Positions 40,312 through 48,530 of a stretch of 64,000 nucleotides of DNA are shown here, piece after piece; within the stretch, counting starts at the first letter, position 1, and each line of letters begins with the position of its first letter. A program made the position numbers and the translations under genes. The notes below the pieces were generated by a model, which had not been told where the DNA came from, did not search any database, and saw nothing but the letters and a program-made list of their open reading frames with translations. The DNA comes from Streptomyces sp. NBC_00193 (GTDB lineage Bacteria; Actinomycetota; Actinomycetes; Streptomycetales; Streptomycetaceae). The DNA lies in NCBI RefSeq assembly GCF_026342735.1, contig NZ_JAPEMM010000001.1, forward strand, positions 6,014,001-6,078,000, given 5' to 3'.

Positions 40312-40827
40312 ATGACGGGTCACCCGCCGGGGCCGCTCTGGACGGGCCGGGCCTCCAACCGTGTGCAGTGGCTGCTCGCCGGAGCCGGTGCGGCCTTTCT
40401 GGCGCTCGGGATCGAGATCGCCGTCGACCACTCCTGGGGCGCCGGTATCGTCGCGCTGCTCATGGCGGTGGTCGGCTGTCTGGCCGCGGGCCTGCTCATC
40501 CTCTTCGGCACCCTCGCCTTCGTGCACGCCGCCGTCACCGTCGACGCCGAGGCCGTCGAGGTGCGCTGCGGGCACATCGGGCTGCCGCGCCGCAGGATCC
40601 GGCTCACGGAGGTGGAGGCCGCCGAGTACCTGCCCCGGATCACCCCCCAGCAGTGGGGCGGCTGGGGCTACCGCTGGCGCCCCGAGCGCGGGACGGCCGT
40701 CATCGTCCGGCGCGGCGAGGGCCTGGAGCTGCGGCTCGGCGACGGCAAGCTGTTCACCGTCACGGTCGACGACGCGGAGAACGCGGTCCGTGTGATCCGC
40801 ACCCATCTGCGTGCCCTGGCCCACTGA
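40312..40827 (+). CDS. Membrane protein with PH-like cytoplasmic domain
   Basis: 171 aa from ATG 40312. Two TMs (WLLAGAGAAFLALGIEIA and GIVALLMAVVGCLAAGLLILFGTLAFVHAAV) followed by ~85 residues of beta structure (VEVRCGHIGLPRRRIRLTEVEAAEYLPRI ... GLELRLGDGKLFTVTVDDAENAVRVIRTHL), typical of bacterial PH-like membrane proteins. TACGCT lies 7 nt before the ATG and there is no Shine-Dalgarno, so a leaderless mRNA is likely. Function unknown; lnt follows 40 bp later. Confidence 0.72.
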   Translation: MTGHPPGPLWTGRASNRVQWLLAGAGAAFLALGIEIAVDHSWGAGIVALLMAVVGCLAAGLLILFGTLAFVHAAVTVDAEAVEVRCGHIGLPRRRIRLTEVEAAEYLPRITPQQWGGWGYRWRPERGTAVIVRRGEGLELRLGDGKLFTVTVDDAENAVRVIRTHLRALAH

Positions 40828-40867
40828 CTCCGCCACCGGCACAGCGAGGGGACGTACACTCCGCCAG

Positions 40868-42487
40868 ATGAGCAGCAGTGCGACCCGCGCGGCCGGGAAC
40901 GATGCCGGGAACGATGCCGGGAACGACCAAGGGCAGGGGCCGGTGACCGAGCCCGTGGCGGGGTCGCCCGTGCGGCGGTGGGCCGGCCGGCTCGCGCGGC
41001 CCGCGTGCGCCGTCCTCTCCGGAGTGCTCCTCTACCTCAGCTTCCCGCCCCGCACCCTGTGGTGGCTGGCCCCCCTCGCCCTCGCCCTGCTCGGCTGGTG
41101 CCTGTACGGGCGCCGCGCGCGGGCCGGTTTCGGCCTCGGCGTGCTGCACGGCCTCGGCTTCCTGCTGCCGCTGCTCGTCTGGACCGGCGAGGGCGTCGGC
41201 CCGGTGCCGTGGCTGGCGCTCGTCACCCTCGAATCCCTGCTGATCGGCCTCACCACCCTCGGCATCGCCCTGGTCAGCCGGCTCCCCGGCTGGCCGCTGT
41301 GGGGCGCCGCCGTCTGGATCGCCGGCGAGGCGCTGCGCGCCCGGGCCCCCTTCGGCGGTTTCCCCTGGGGCAAGCTCGCCTTCGGCCAGCCCGACGGGGT
41401 CTTCCTGCCGCTGGCCGCGCTCGGCGGCACCCCGCTGCTCTCCTTCGCCGTGGCCCTGTGCGGATTCGGGCTGTACGAGGTGGTGCGCGTCGGCGCCGAC
41501 ACCCGCCGGGCCACCGCCGCACTGCTCGCCGCCACCGCCGTGGCCGTCCCGCTCGCCGGGGCGCTGGCCGCCCGGCCGCTCGTCTCGGACGCCGCCGAGG
41601 ACGGCACCGTGACGGCCGCCGTCATCCAGGGCAACGTCCCGCGCGCCGGATTCGACTTCAACGCCCAGCGCCGCCAGGTCCTGGACAACCACGCCAACCG
41701 CACCATCCAGCTCGCCGAGGACGTCAAGCTCGGCAAGGTCGCGAAACCGGACTTCGTCGTCTGGCCGGAGAACTCCTCCGACATCGACCCGTACGCCGAG
41801 CCCGACGCCTACGCCGTCATCGACAACGCGGTCAAGACCATCGGGGTTCCCGTCGCCATCGGCTCCGTGCTGGCACCGGAGACCGGCCCGCTGCGCAACA
41901 CGATGATCCTGTGGGACCCGGTCAAGGGCCCCGTCGACACCTATGACAAGCGCAAGATCCAGCCCTTCGGGGAGCGCATCCCGATGCGCTCCTTCGTCCG
42001 GCTCTTCAGCTCCGACGTGGACCGGGTGCGGCGCGACTTCGGCCCCGGCAAGGAGCCCGGGGTCTTCGACATGGCGGGCAGCGGGGTCGGCATGGTCACC
42101 TGCTACGAGGCCGCCTTCGACGACGCCGTCCGCTCCACCGTCCAGGCCGGAGCCCAGGTCATCGCCGTGCCCAGCAACAACGCCACCTTCGGCCGCACCG
42201 AGATGACCTACCAGCAGCTCGCCATGGACCGGGTGCGGGCCGTGGAGCACAGCCGGACGGTCCTGGTGCCCGTCACCAGCGGGGTCAGCGCCGTGATCCG
42301 CCCCGACGGCGAGATCGTGCAGCAGACGAAGATGTTCACCGCCGACGCCCTGGTCGCGGAGATCCCGCTGCGCTCCACGCAGACCCCGGCCACCCGCTTC
42401 GGCCCGCTCGCCGAGTACCTCCTGCTCGCCGTGGCCGCGGCCGGACTCGGCTGGTCGTTCGCACGCCGGATGCGCAGGGCCTCGTAG
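40868..42487 (+). CDS. lnt: Apolipoprotein N-acyltransferase
   Basis: 539 aa from ATG 40868. Six or so N-terminal TMs (residues ~40-215, YLSFPPRTLWWLAPLALALLGWCLYG...), then a nitrilase-fold domain with the catalytic triad: Glu in DFVVWPENSSDID, Lys in TYDKRKIQPFGERIP, Cys in GMVTCYEAAFDDAV. It N-acylates the lipid-modified Cys of lipoproteins on the outer face of the membrane. The N-terminal tail has three GND repeats from a 12-bp DNA repeat (40895-40930). The nudix gene follows 9 nt later, an operon. Confidence 0.93.
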   Translation: MSSSATRAAGNDAGNDAGNDQGQGPVTEPVAGSPVRRWAGRLARPACAVLSGVLLYLSFPPRTLWWLAPLALALLGWCLYGRRARAGFGLGVLHGLGFLLPLLVWTGEGVGPVPWLALVTLESLLIGLTTLGIALVSRLPGWPLWGAAVWIAGEALRARAPFGGFPWGKLAFGQPDGVFLPLAALGGTPLLSFAVALCGFGLYEVVRVGADTRRATAALLAATAVAVPLAGALAARPLVSDAAEDGTVTAAVIQGNVPRAGFDFNAQRRQVLDNHANRTIQLAEDVKLGKVAKPDFVVWPENSSDIDPYAEPDAYAVIDNAVKTIGVPVAIGSVLAPETGPLRNTMILWDPVKGPVDTYDKRKIQPFGERIPMRSFVRLFSSDVDRVRRDFGPGKEPGVFDMAGSGVGMVTCYEAAFDDAVRSTVQAGAQVIAVPSNNATFGRTEMTYQQLAMDRVRAVEHSRTVLVPVTSGVSAVIRPDGEIVQQTKMFTADALVAEIPLRSTQTPATRFGPLAEYLLLAVAAAGLGWSFARRMRRAS

Positions 42488-42496
42488 GGTCGGGGA

Positions 42497-42988
42497 ATGA
42501 CCACACCTGACTTCATCCGCACCCTGCGCGCCACCGCCGGGCACCAGTTGCTGCTGCTGCCCGGGGTGACCGCCGTCGTCGTAGACGACCGGGGGCGGGT
42601 CCTGCTGGGCCGGCGCGCCGACACCGGCCGCTGGTCGGTGGTCGGCGGGATCGCGGAGCCGGGGGAGCAGCCGGCCGACACGGCGGTGCGCGAGGTGTAC
42701 GAGGAGACGGCGGTGCGGTGCGTACCGGACCGGGTGGTGCTGGTGCAGATGCTCCCGCCGATCACCTACCCGAACGGGGACGTCTGCCAGTTCCAGGACA
42801 TCACCTTCCGCTGCCGGGCCACGGGCGGGGAGGCGCGGGTCAACGACAACGAGTCGCTGGAGGTGGCCTGGTTCGCACCGGACGCGCTGCCGGAGCCGCT
42901 GGAGTCCTTCGCGGTGGACCGGATCCGCCAGGCGCTGAAGGACGAGCCGACCTGGTTCGCTCAGCCGTTGTCGGACGCCTCGCGGTAG
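42497..42988 (+). CDS. Nudix hydrolase
   Basis: 163 aa from ATG 42497. Nudix box GGIAEPGEQPADTAVREVYEETAV is complete (G-x5-E-x7-REVYEET-x). A beta-stranded domain with VTAVVVDDRGRVLLGRRADTGRWSVV leads into it. Nine nt downstream of lnt, so co-transcribed; there is no obvious functional link, and a housekeeping nucleotide-hydrolase role is likely. Its last 28 nt overlap the convergent protease gene. Confidence 0.9.
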   Translation: MTTPDFIRTLRATAGHQLLLLPGVTAVVVDDRGRVLLGRRADTGRWSVVGGIAEPGEQPADTAVREVYEETAVRCVPDRVVLVQMLPPITYPNGDVCQFQDITFRCRATGGEARVNDNESLEVAWFAPDALPEPLESFAVDRIRQALKDEPTWFAQPLSDASR

Positions 42989-43770
42989 AGCTCCACCGCC
43001 TGGTCGCCCATCACCGCGCTGTACGAGACCTCCGGCACGGTCCCGCCGCCCTCGTGACCCCCGAGGACGCCCGCCAGGGCGCCGTCGACGAGCCAGGGGC
43101 TGCCACTGGTGCCGCCGCTGAGGTCCGGGCACTCGATGCGGCGCTGGGTCTCGGAGAACAGGGTCGTCGTGTTGGCGCAGTACAGCGGGGACTCGTCGCC
43201 GCTCGGGTAGCCCACGACGGACACCGTGGCGTCGGCCGGCTGCTGCGCGGCGACCGGGAAGCCCCCGACCACGTCCTCGATCCGCCGGCCGTCCGCCTGC
43301 CCGCCGTCCGCCTGCCCGCCGTCCACCGGGGTCACCGTCGCGAAGGCGATGTCCTCGTCGGGGTCCTCGCCGTCCGCCCAGCCCGGAGCCACGTACGTGC
43401 CGGTCAGCTTCCACAGACCGTACGGGGCCTCGCCGTCGCGGTAGCCCGGGGCGAAGACGGTGGTGCCCGGGCTGCCCAGGCAGTGCGCGGCGGTGACGAT
43501 CACGTCCCGGTCCTGGCTGCGCACCACGGAAGCCGTGCAGAAGTGGCCGCCGTCGAGGCCGCCCGCGAACAGCGCTCCGACCCGCCCGGCCGTCCCGTCG
43601 GCCGCGGCCGTGACCGTGACGCCGAGCGGCGGTTCGGCCGACGCGTCGGGGACGTCGACGCTGAGGAGGGCCGTCATGGCGGCCAGGGCGAGCAGGATCC
43701 GTGCAGCGCGCCGGCCACGGGCACGGGCGCGGGAGCGGCGGTCCGGTCGGGAGGGGAGGCACTGGATCAT
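42961..43770 (-). CDS. Secreted trypsin-like serine protease
   Basis: 269 aa from ATG 43770. Signal peptide with a basic N-region (RPDRRSRARARGRRAARILLALAAMTALLS) and cleavage near ASAEP. Catalytic triad: His in VIVTAAHCLG, Asp in DPDEDIAFATV, Ser in SGGTSGSPWLVDGALAGVLG. An internal GGQADGGQADG duplication occurs before EDVVGGFP. It acts outside the cell. The ~265 bp upstream, shared with the split membrane gene, contain no gene. Confidence 0.9.
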   Translation of the reverse strand: MIQCLPSRPDRRSRARARGRRAARILLALAAMTALLSVDVPDASAEPPLGVTVTAAADGTAGRVGALFAGGLDGGHFCTASVVRSQDRDVIVTAAHCLGSPGTTVFAPGYRDGEAPYGLWKLTGTYVAPGWADGEDPDEDIAFATVTPVDGGQADGGQADGRRIEDVVGGFPVAAQQPADATVSVVGYPSGDESPLYCANTTTLFSETQRRIECPDLSGGTSGSPWLVDGALAGVLGGHEGGGTVPEVSYSAVMGDQAVELYREASDNG

Positions 43771-44034
43771 GCTCCGAGCCTCGCGGGGGAACCTGTGACC
43801 GGGGCCGGGGAATCGATATGAATCCCCTGTGAATCACCGTCCGCGCCCGGCCACGCCCGCAGTCCCGCGACGAGACCGGCGCAGGGCCCGCCGGCCGTAC
43901 GGGCCCGCCCGGGGTACGGGCACGCCGGCCGCGCGGGTCCGGCGACCGGATGGGCGCTGCCCGTTGGCCGCGGGCGCGGGGACATGAGGTAGTCGGGGGT
44001 ATCGGGCGGCCGGGGATCTGCGGCGGCCGGGGAC

Positions 44035-44712
44035 GTGGGCGGCCGGGCGAAGCCGATCACACCGAGGCGAAGGGGCAGCGTTCGGGTACTCAGCTCGGCC
44101 GTCGGGTTCCTCGTGGTCCTCGGCACCTTCGTATCGGTCACCCAGGCCCTGGTGACGCCCCGGGCCATGCGCTCGAAGCTGCCGCGGGTCGTGCGCGTCC
44201 TGATCCGCGCCCCGTACCAGTTCGTCGCCGACCGGATGCCCACCGAACGGCTCAAGGACCGCGTCCTGGCCCCGGCCGCACCGGCCGCGATGCTGTTCCT
44301 GCTGGTGATCTGGCTGCTGCTGTTCCTCCTCGGCTACGGGCTCCTGGAACACGGAGTCTCCGGCATGCCGCTCACCGTCGCCCTGCGCGAAGCCGGCTCC
44401 TCCGTCCTCACCCTCGGCTTCGCCGGCGTCGACCGCGGCCAGCTGACCGCCGTGGACGTCTGCGCCGCGGCCACCGGCCCCATCGTCATCGGCCTCCAGA
44501 TCGGCTGCCTCCCGACCCTCTACGCCGCCTACGCCCGCCGGGAAGCCGAGGTCAGCCTGCTGCGCATCCGCGGCGGCGTACCGTCCTGGGGGCCGCAGCT
44601 GCTGGCCCGCCACGCCCAGGTCGACCTGGTGGACACCCTGCCCGACCTGTTCCGCGACTGGGAGCGCTGGTCCGCGGAAGTCAGCGAGAGCCACACGAAC
44701 CACCCGGGCTGA
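44035..44712 (+). pseudogene. Membrane protein, first part of a frameshift-interrupted gene
   Basis: 225 codons from GTG 44035 to TGA 44710-44712, ending WSAEVSESHTNHPG. Two TM stretches (VLSSAVGFLVVLGTFVSVTQALV; PAAPAAMLFLLVIWLLLFLLGYGLLEHG) and hydrophobic segments (AAATGPIVIGLQIGCLPTLYAAYARREAEVSLLRIRGGVPSWG). The reading frame that carries the rest continues in the -1 frame at 44703. Full-length would be about 377 aa. It may be a sequencing/deletion artefact, a real pseudogene, or a -1 frameshifted gene; see the slippery site entry. Confidence 0.6.
44703..44709 (+). other. Slippery heptamer C CCG GGC immediately before the stop codon
   Basis: X-XXY-YYZ pattern (C,CCG,GGC) in the zero frame, followed directly by TGA. 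A -1 slip on it reads CCC GGG CTG ATC..., that is PGLIHF, exactly the continuation of the downstream coding region. Confidence 0.5.
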
Positions 44713-45167
44713 TCCACTTCCGCTCGCCGAGCTGGGAGCGCAACTGGCTGGTCAGCCTCCTCGCCGTGCTGGACGCCGCCGCGCTCCAGCTGGCCTTCAA
44801 CCCGACGGTCCCGCAGACCCAGATGCGGGTGACCCTGCGCGCGGGCTTCAACTGCCTGCGCGACCTGGCCCACGAGGAGGGCATCGCCTACGACCCCGAT
44901 CCGCTGCCGGAGGACCCCATCGAGCTGACCTACGAGGAGTTCCTAGAGGGGGTCGTACGGATGCGCGAGCGCGGGGTGACCATGGCGCGCGATCCGGAGC
45001 AGGCCTGGCCGCACTTCCGCGGCTGGCGCGTCAACTACGAGGCGGTGGCCTACGCCCTGGCCTACCGCATCGACGCGGTGCCCGCACCGTGGTCCGGACC
45101 CCGCCGCCGGGGCGGCGGCCCCGTCGAGGTCCCCACCCCGGTGGACCGCAAGCCGGCGGAGGGCTAG
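44703..45167 (+). CDS. Membrane protein, second part in the -1 frame
   Basis: After the slip: PGLIHFRSPSWERNWLVSLLAVLDAAALQLAFNPTVPQTQ, a clearly coding sequence with hydrophobic helix WLVSLLAVLDAAALQLAF, then a cytosolic domain (RDLAHEEGIAYDPDPLPEDPIELTYEEFLEGVVRMRERGVTMARDPEQAWPHFRGWRVNYEAVAYALAYRIDAVPAPWSG). It joins the upstream part to make a ~377-aa protein. No good ribosome site for independent start; GTG ~44766 is possible. Function unknown. Confidence 0.7.
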   Translation, partial: PGLIHFRSPSWERNWLVSLLAVLDAAALQLAFNPTVPQTQMRVTLRAGFNCLRDLAHEEGIAYDPDPLPEDPIELTYEEFLEGVVRMRERGVTMARDPEQAWPHFRGWRVNYEAVAYALAYRIDAVPAPWSGPRRRGGGPVEVPTPVDRKPAEG

Positions 45168-45182
45168 CCCGGGGACGGAGGG

Positions 45183-45205
45183 CCGGCCCGTGCGCGAAGG
45201 GCCGG
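45183..45205. terminator. Terminator between the split membrane gene and the mannosyltransferase-like gene
   Basis: 7-bp stem CCGGCCC / GGGCCGG with a 9-nt loop, in the 53-bp gap between convergent genes. Confidence 0.5.
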
Positions 45206-45220
45206 GCGTGCCGTCCGGCG

Positions 45221-46723
45221 TCAGCCGCGCCGCTCGTACACCGTCACCCGGCGGCCGCGGACCTGCCGGTCCTCCACGACGGTGAACTCCGCCCGCAGGA
45301 CCGCCGCCTTCGCCCGGTCCGCCGGGGAGCCCGGGGGCTTCGCCCCCTTCCCCGAGTCCGTCACCAGGAGGACCCGCCGCTGCTCCCGCAGGGCCGCCGA
45401 GATCCGTGCCGGGTCGGCCTCCTCGCCCTTCAGGGTCCCCGACTCCGCGGGGCCCCGGGACAGGGCGACGTCCTTCAGGCCGGCGAACGCCCCGGGCGAG
45501 ACCAGCGCCGTGTCCCGCCGGGCCGCCGGGACGAACAGCACCGCGTCGCCCTCCCGCTTCAGCACGGACACCTCCCCGGCCACCGCCAGGACGTCGTCCA
45601 CCCGGCTGGCCGGAGACCTGTCGGCCAGGGCCACGGGCAGCAGCGCCACCGCCGAGACCGCGACCACGACGGGCACGAGTGCGCCCGACGCCCTCGGGTA
45701 CCGGGGCGCGAGGGCCCGTACGGCCGCGCCGAGCGCCGCACCGATCAGCAGGGCCAGACCCAGCATGGAGAACAGCACGTACCGGTCCAGGAACAGCGGC
45801 TGGACCAGGGAGACGGCGGCCAGCCCCAGCAGGGGCACCGCCAGCAGCGGCAGTCCGACCGAGGCCGCCGTCAGCCGGGCCGGGAGACCGGTGCGCGGCC
45901 CGCCCGCGCGGTCCGCCCACGCACCCAGCGCGCCCACCGCCAGCAGGACGCCCGGGCCGATCATCATGTGCCAGGTCAGCGGCGGGATCCAGGAGACCTG
46001 CCCGGACTGGGTCCGGCTGAACAGGATCAGCGGCAGCGCCCCCGCCACGGCCGCCGCCGAGGCGAGCAGCCAGGGCGCCACGACACCGCGCCGGGCCCGC
46101 GCCCACCACAGCGTCACCGCGTGGGCGGGCAGGATCAGCAGGGAGAACCAGTTCAGCAGGGCGCAGACCAGCACGAGAGCCCCGTACGCCGTCCAGCGCG
46201 GCCCGGTCCGCCGCCCGGGACCGGCTCCGCTGCCGGCTCCGCCTCCGGTGCCCGCGATCAGCGAGACGAGCAGCAAGGTCGACAGTCCGGCCCCGCCCGC
46301 GATCAGCGCGTACGACCGGCCCTCCTGGAGCTGGAACTGCACGGCCGGGAGCAGCCCGAGGGCCAGCCCGCCACCCAGCCCCGCCCACGGGCCCGCCAGC
46401 CGGCGCCCGATCAGCGCCACACAGCCGGCGGCGACCGCAACGGCCAGCACCGAGGGCAGGCGCAGGGTGGCCGTGCTCGCCCCGAACACCTCGAAGAGCA
46501 GGTGCATCAGCAGGTAGTACAGGCCGTGGACGGCGTCCACGTTGCCGAGCAGGTGCCAGATCTCACCGGGGGAGCGCTCCGCCACCTGCCAGGTCGCGGC
46601 CTCGTCCCGCCACACGCTGTTCTGCCGGGAGAGCCCCCACATCCCGAGCGACAGGGTCCAGAGGACCGGTACCAGCCACACGAGATACGGCCGTCGGATA
46701 CCGGTGGATATGTGGGAACTCAT
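45221..46723 (-). CDS. GT39/GT83-like polyprenol-phosphate mannosyltransferase family membrane protein
   Basis: 500 aa from ATG 46723. About eleven or twelve hydrophobic helices. The N-terminal loop motif SVWRDEAATWQVAERSPGEIWHLLGNVDAVHG has the Asp-Glu pair typical of GT-C glycosyltransferases, and EGRSYALIAG is a second conserved loop. C-terminal globular periplasmic/extracytoplasmic domain (DDVLAVAGEVSVLKREGDAVLFVPA...). It probably uses a polyprenyl-phospho sugar outside the membrane. Acceptor unknown. An in-frame upstream extension to 46843 is unlikely. It is divergent from the GNAT-AAA+ gene. Confidence 0.82.
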   Translation of the reverse strand: MSSHISTGIRRPYLVWLVPVLWTLSLGMWGLSRQNSVWRDEAATWQVAERSPGEIWHLLGNVDAVHGLYYLLMHLLFEVFGASTATLRLPSVLAVAVAAGCVALIGRRLAGPWAGLGGGLALGLLPAVQFQLQEGRSYALIAGGAGLSTLLLVSLIAGTGGGAGSGAGPGRRTGPRWTAYGALVLVCALLNWFSLLILPAHAVTLWWARARRGVVAPWLLASAAAVAGALPLILFSRTQSGQVSWIPPLTWHMMIGPGVLLAVGALGAWADRAGGPRTGLPARLTAASVGLPLLAVPLLGLAAVSLVQPLFLDRYVLFSMLGLALLIGAALGAAVRALAPRYPRASGALVPVVVAVSAVALLPVALADRSPASRVDDVLAVAGEVSVLKREGDAVLFVPAARRDTALVSPGAFAGLKDVALSRGPAESGTLKGEEADPARISAALREQRRVLLVTDSGKGAKPPGSPADRAKAAVLRAEFTVVEDRQVRGRRVTVYERRG

Positions 46724-46870
46724 GAAACCGTACGAATCCTCGGGCAGCTGTTCGGGCGGAAAACACCAGTCTATGGACGATACGGAGGGTTCCCGGACCG
46801 GCTGTTGTGCACGACGGAGCGTGATCAAGGGGCCCGCCCGCACCTAGCCTCGCGGCAGCAAGGTGCGCAC

Positions 46871-46892
46871 CAGGCACGCAGCAGGCACGCAG
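46871..46892. repeat. Tandem 11-bp duplication in the leader of the GNAT-AAA+ gene
   Basis: Two exact copies of CAGGCACGCAG (46871-46881 and 46882-46892). Confidence 0.6.
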
Positions 46893-46917
46893 GAGCACGA
46901 ACGAGGGGCGGTACCCG

Positions 46918-48207
46918 GTGAACTGGCTGATCCACGACTACCGCGAGAGCGATCTCGCGGCCGTTGTCCATCTGATCGACACCACGGCCGAACTCGGCCA
47001 GGAGTCGGTCTTCTCACTCGCCGAATGCATCAGCGCCCTCACCGACCGGCAGCCCTGCGTGGTCGCCGTCCACCAGGGCGTCCCCATCGGCGCCGCCCTC
47101 GCCTGCGTCACCGGCGAACGCGCCTGGGTCATGCGCATCGCCATCGCCGCCGGCTGGCGCGGCCGCGGCCTGGCCAGCGCGCTGCTCGTGGAACTGGAGC
47201 GACGGCTGATCGCCGCCCGCGTCGGGCGCATCGCGTACGTCCTGCCCGAGGAGGACCTGCTCGGAGAGGGACTGCTCAACGCCGGCTACACCCGGCAGCC
47301 CGCCGTCGCCTACTTCGAGAAGACCGAGCCGCTGCACGGCCCGGCCGCCGGTCTCCTGGACGACCTCGGCGGCCGCTTCCTGCCGAGCGACCTGTGGGCC
47401 AAGGTCGCCGGCATGGAGACCGAGAAGGACCTCATCGAGCGGCGCGTGGTGCTGCCGCTCGCCGAGCCCGAGCGGGCCGCCGCGCACGGGGTGCGGCCGC
47501 CGCGCGCCATCACCCTCTTCGGCCCGCCCGGCACCGGGAAGACCACCTTCGCCCGGGCCATCGCCTCCCGGCTCGGCTGGCCCTTCGTGGAACTGCTGCC
47601 CTCCCGCCTCGCCGACGAGGGCAACCTCGCGACCGCGCTGCGCGACGCGTTCGCCCGCATCGCCGAGCTGGAACGGGTGCTCGTCTTCATCGACGAGGTC
47701 GAGGAGATCGCGCCCGTGCGCACCGAGCCCGCCCAGCCCGGCGGGATCCACGGCGTGACCAACGAACTGCTCAAGCTGATACCCGGCTTCCGCGAGGGCG
47801 ACGAACGGCTGCTGGTCTGCGCGACCAACTCCATCCGCTCCCTCGACCCGGCCTTCCTGCGCCCCGGCCGCTTCGACTACCTGATCCCGATCGGCACCCC
47901 GGACCCGGGAGCCCGCGCCGCGATCTGGGCCCGGTACACGGCGGGCCGTCCCGATGTGGACGTGGCGGCGCTGGTCGAGGCGAGCGAACTGTTCACCCCG
48001 GCCGACATAGAGCACGCGGCGCGGATCGCCGCGCAGGTGTCCTTCGAGCGGGACCTGGAGGCGGTGGGCGCGCGCGGCGCGGCGGCGACCCAGCTGGGCG
48101 CGAGCACGGAGGACTACCTGGCGGCGGTGGCACAGTGCCGGCCGACGGTGACTCCGGCGATGACGGGAGAGTTCGCGGCGGACATCACCGCGCACGCCCG
48201 CTTCTGA
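46918..48207 (+). CDS. GNAT-fold domain fused to an AAA+ ATPase
   Basis: 429 aa from GTG 46918, with GAGGGG upstream. Residues ~1-145: GNAT acetyltransferase fold (IHDYRESDLAAVVHLIDTTAE, AWVMRIAIAAGWRGRGLASALLVELERRL, the acetyl-CoA loop GRGLAS). Residues ~165-410: AAA+ domain with Walker A GPPGTGKTT (~202), Walker B VLVFIDEVEEI (~255), sensor 1 CATNS, arginine finger RPGRFDYLIPIG and a C-terminal helical lid. No membrane segment. Best guess: an ATP-driven remodeller whose partner or substrate is acetylated, but the active-site catalysis of the GNAT half is not certain. Confidence 0.85.
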   Translation: MNWLIHDYRESDLAAVVHLIDTTAELGQESVFSLAECISALTDRQPCVVAVHQGVPIGAALACVTGERAWVMRIAIAAGWRGRGLASALLVELERRLIAARVGRIAYVLPEEDLLGEGLLNAGYTRQPAVAYFEKTEPLHGPAAGLLDDLGGRFLPSDLWAKVAGMETEKDLIERRVVLPLAEPERAAAHGVRPPRAITLFGPPGTGKTTFARAIASRLGWPFVELLPSRLADEGNLATALRDAFARIAELERVLVFIDEVEEIAPVRTEPAQPGGIHGVTNELLKLIPGFREGDERLLVCATNSIRSLDPAFLRPGRFDYLIPIGTPDPGARAAIWARYTAGRPDVDVAALVEASELFTPADIEHAARIAAQVSFERDLEAVGARGAAATQLGASTEDYLAAVAQCRPTVTPAMTGEFAADITAHARF

Positions 48208-48252
48208 GGAAGGGGCGGCCTGAACTGCCCGCCACGGACGGGTGGGCAAGAT

Positions 48253-48286
48253 GGCCCGCAGCCACTCCCCAAAGCGGCTGCGGGCC
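48253..48286 (+). terminator. Terminator after the GNAT-AAA+ gene
   Basis: 11-bp perfect stem with a 12-nt loop, 46 nt after the stop at 48207. Confidence 0.6.
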
Positions 48287-48361
48287 TCCCGCGCGGACTT
48301 GGCATCCGTGCGGGACGGCCACGTTCCGTTGGGGTGTGTCGCCGGCTGGAACGTGGCAGTA

Positions 48362-48406
48362 AACGTGTCGTGAGGGCCGCATCCCTGATGCCCTCGCCGA
48401 CACGTT
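48362..48406. other. Long hairpin, candidate structured RNA element
   Basis: Outer 9-bp helix AACGTGTCG / CGACACGTT and inner AGGGC / GCCCT helix, closing a 12-nt loop. Not followed by a T-run. Strand and role unknown. Confidence 0.4.
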
Positions 48407-48517
48407 CGAGTCAACCAGGGGCAGGGGTGGCGGCGCCTCGGCCGCACGGCCACGATCGACCCGGCCGGAAGGACCGCTCGGCGGGCCCGGGCCGTTGGCC
48501 GAAAGGAGGACCGGGGT

Positions 48518-48530
48518 TAGGGTCCATCCA
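48518..48530 (+). promoter_or_regulatory. -10 element of a leaderless transcript for the DUF6191-like gene
   Basis: TAGGGT (48518-48523), then CCATCC and ATG 48530; the spacing fits transcription from the A of ATG. An AAAGGAGGA further upstream (48502-48510) is too far to serve as its ribosome site. Confidence 0.5.

Larger units (their letters stand above)
48208..48529. other. Gene-free stretch with four successive strong hairpins
   Basis: 322 bp without a gene I trust. Hairpins: 48253-48286 (11 bp, GGCCCGCAGCC / GGCTGCGGGCC), 48288-48314 (10 bp with one wobble), 48318-48357 (10-bp GCCACGTTCC / GGAACGTGGC, 20-nt loop), 48362-48406 (AACGTGTCG / CGACACGTT, with an inner AGGGC/GCCCT helix). The first is a terminator for the upstream gene. 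The others are not explained by it. A 42-codon reading frame (48250-48375) over them shows no conserved feature. Confidence 0.55.

Noticed and set aside
40760..43837. Very long open frame (over 1000 codons) on the minus strand across lnt and Nudix
   Set aside because: It is antisense to lnt, which has its full catalytic motifs, and its protein is low-complexity Gly/Arg/Pro. Third-position GC bias makes long antisense frames common here.
43771..44034. Extra gene in the divergent gap before the split membrane gene
   Set aside because: Contains only GGCGGCCGGGGA-like repeats and promoter-like AT patches; no frame with a start and codon bias.
48250..48375. A 42-codon frame starting MARSHSPKRLRASRAD
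   Set aside because: Lower third-position GC than neighbours, covered by hairpins, no recognisable motif; kept only as part of the structured stretch.
48253..48406. Possible tRNA or tmRNA in the hairpin region
   Set aside because: No cloverleaf spacing, no T-loop GTTCRA in the right place, no CCA or amino-acid acceptor pairing; the stems are independent.
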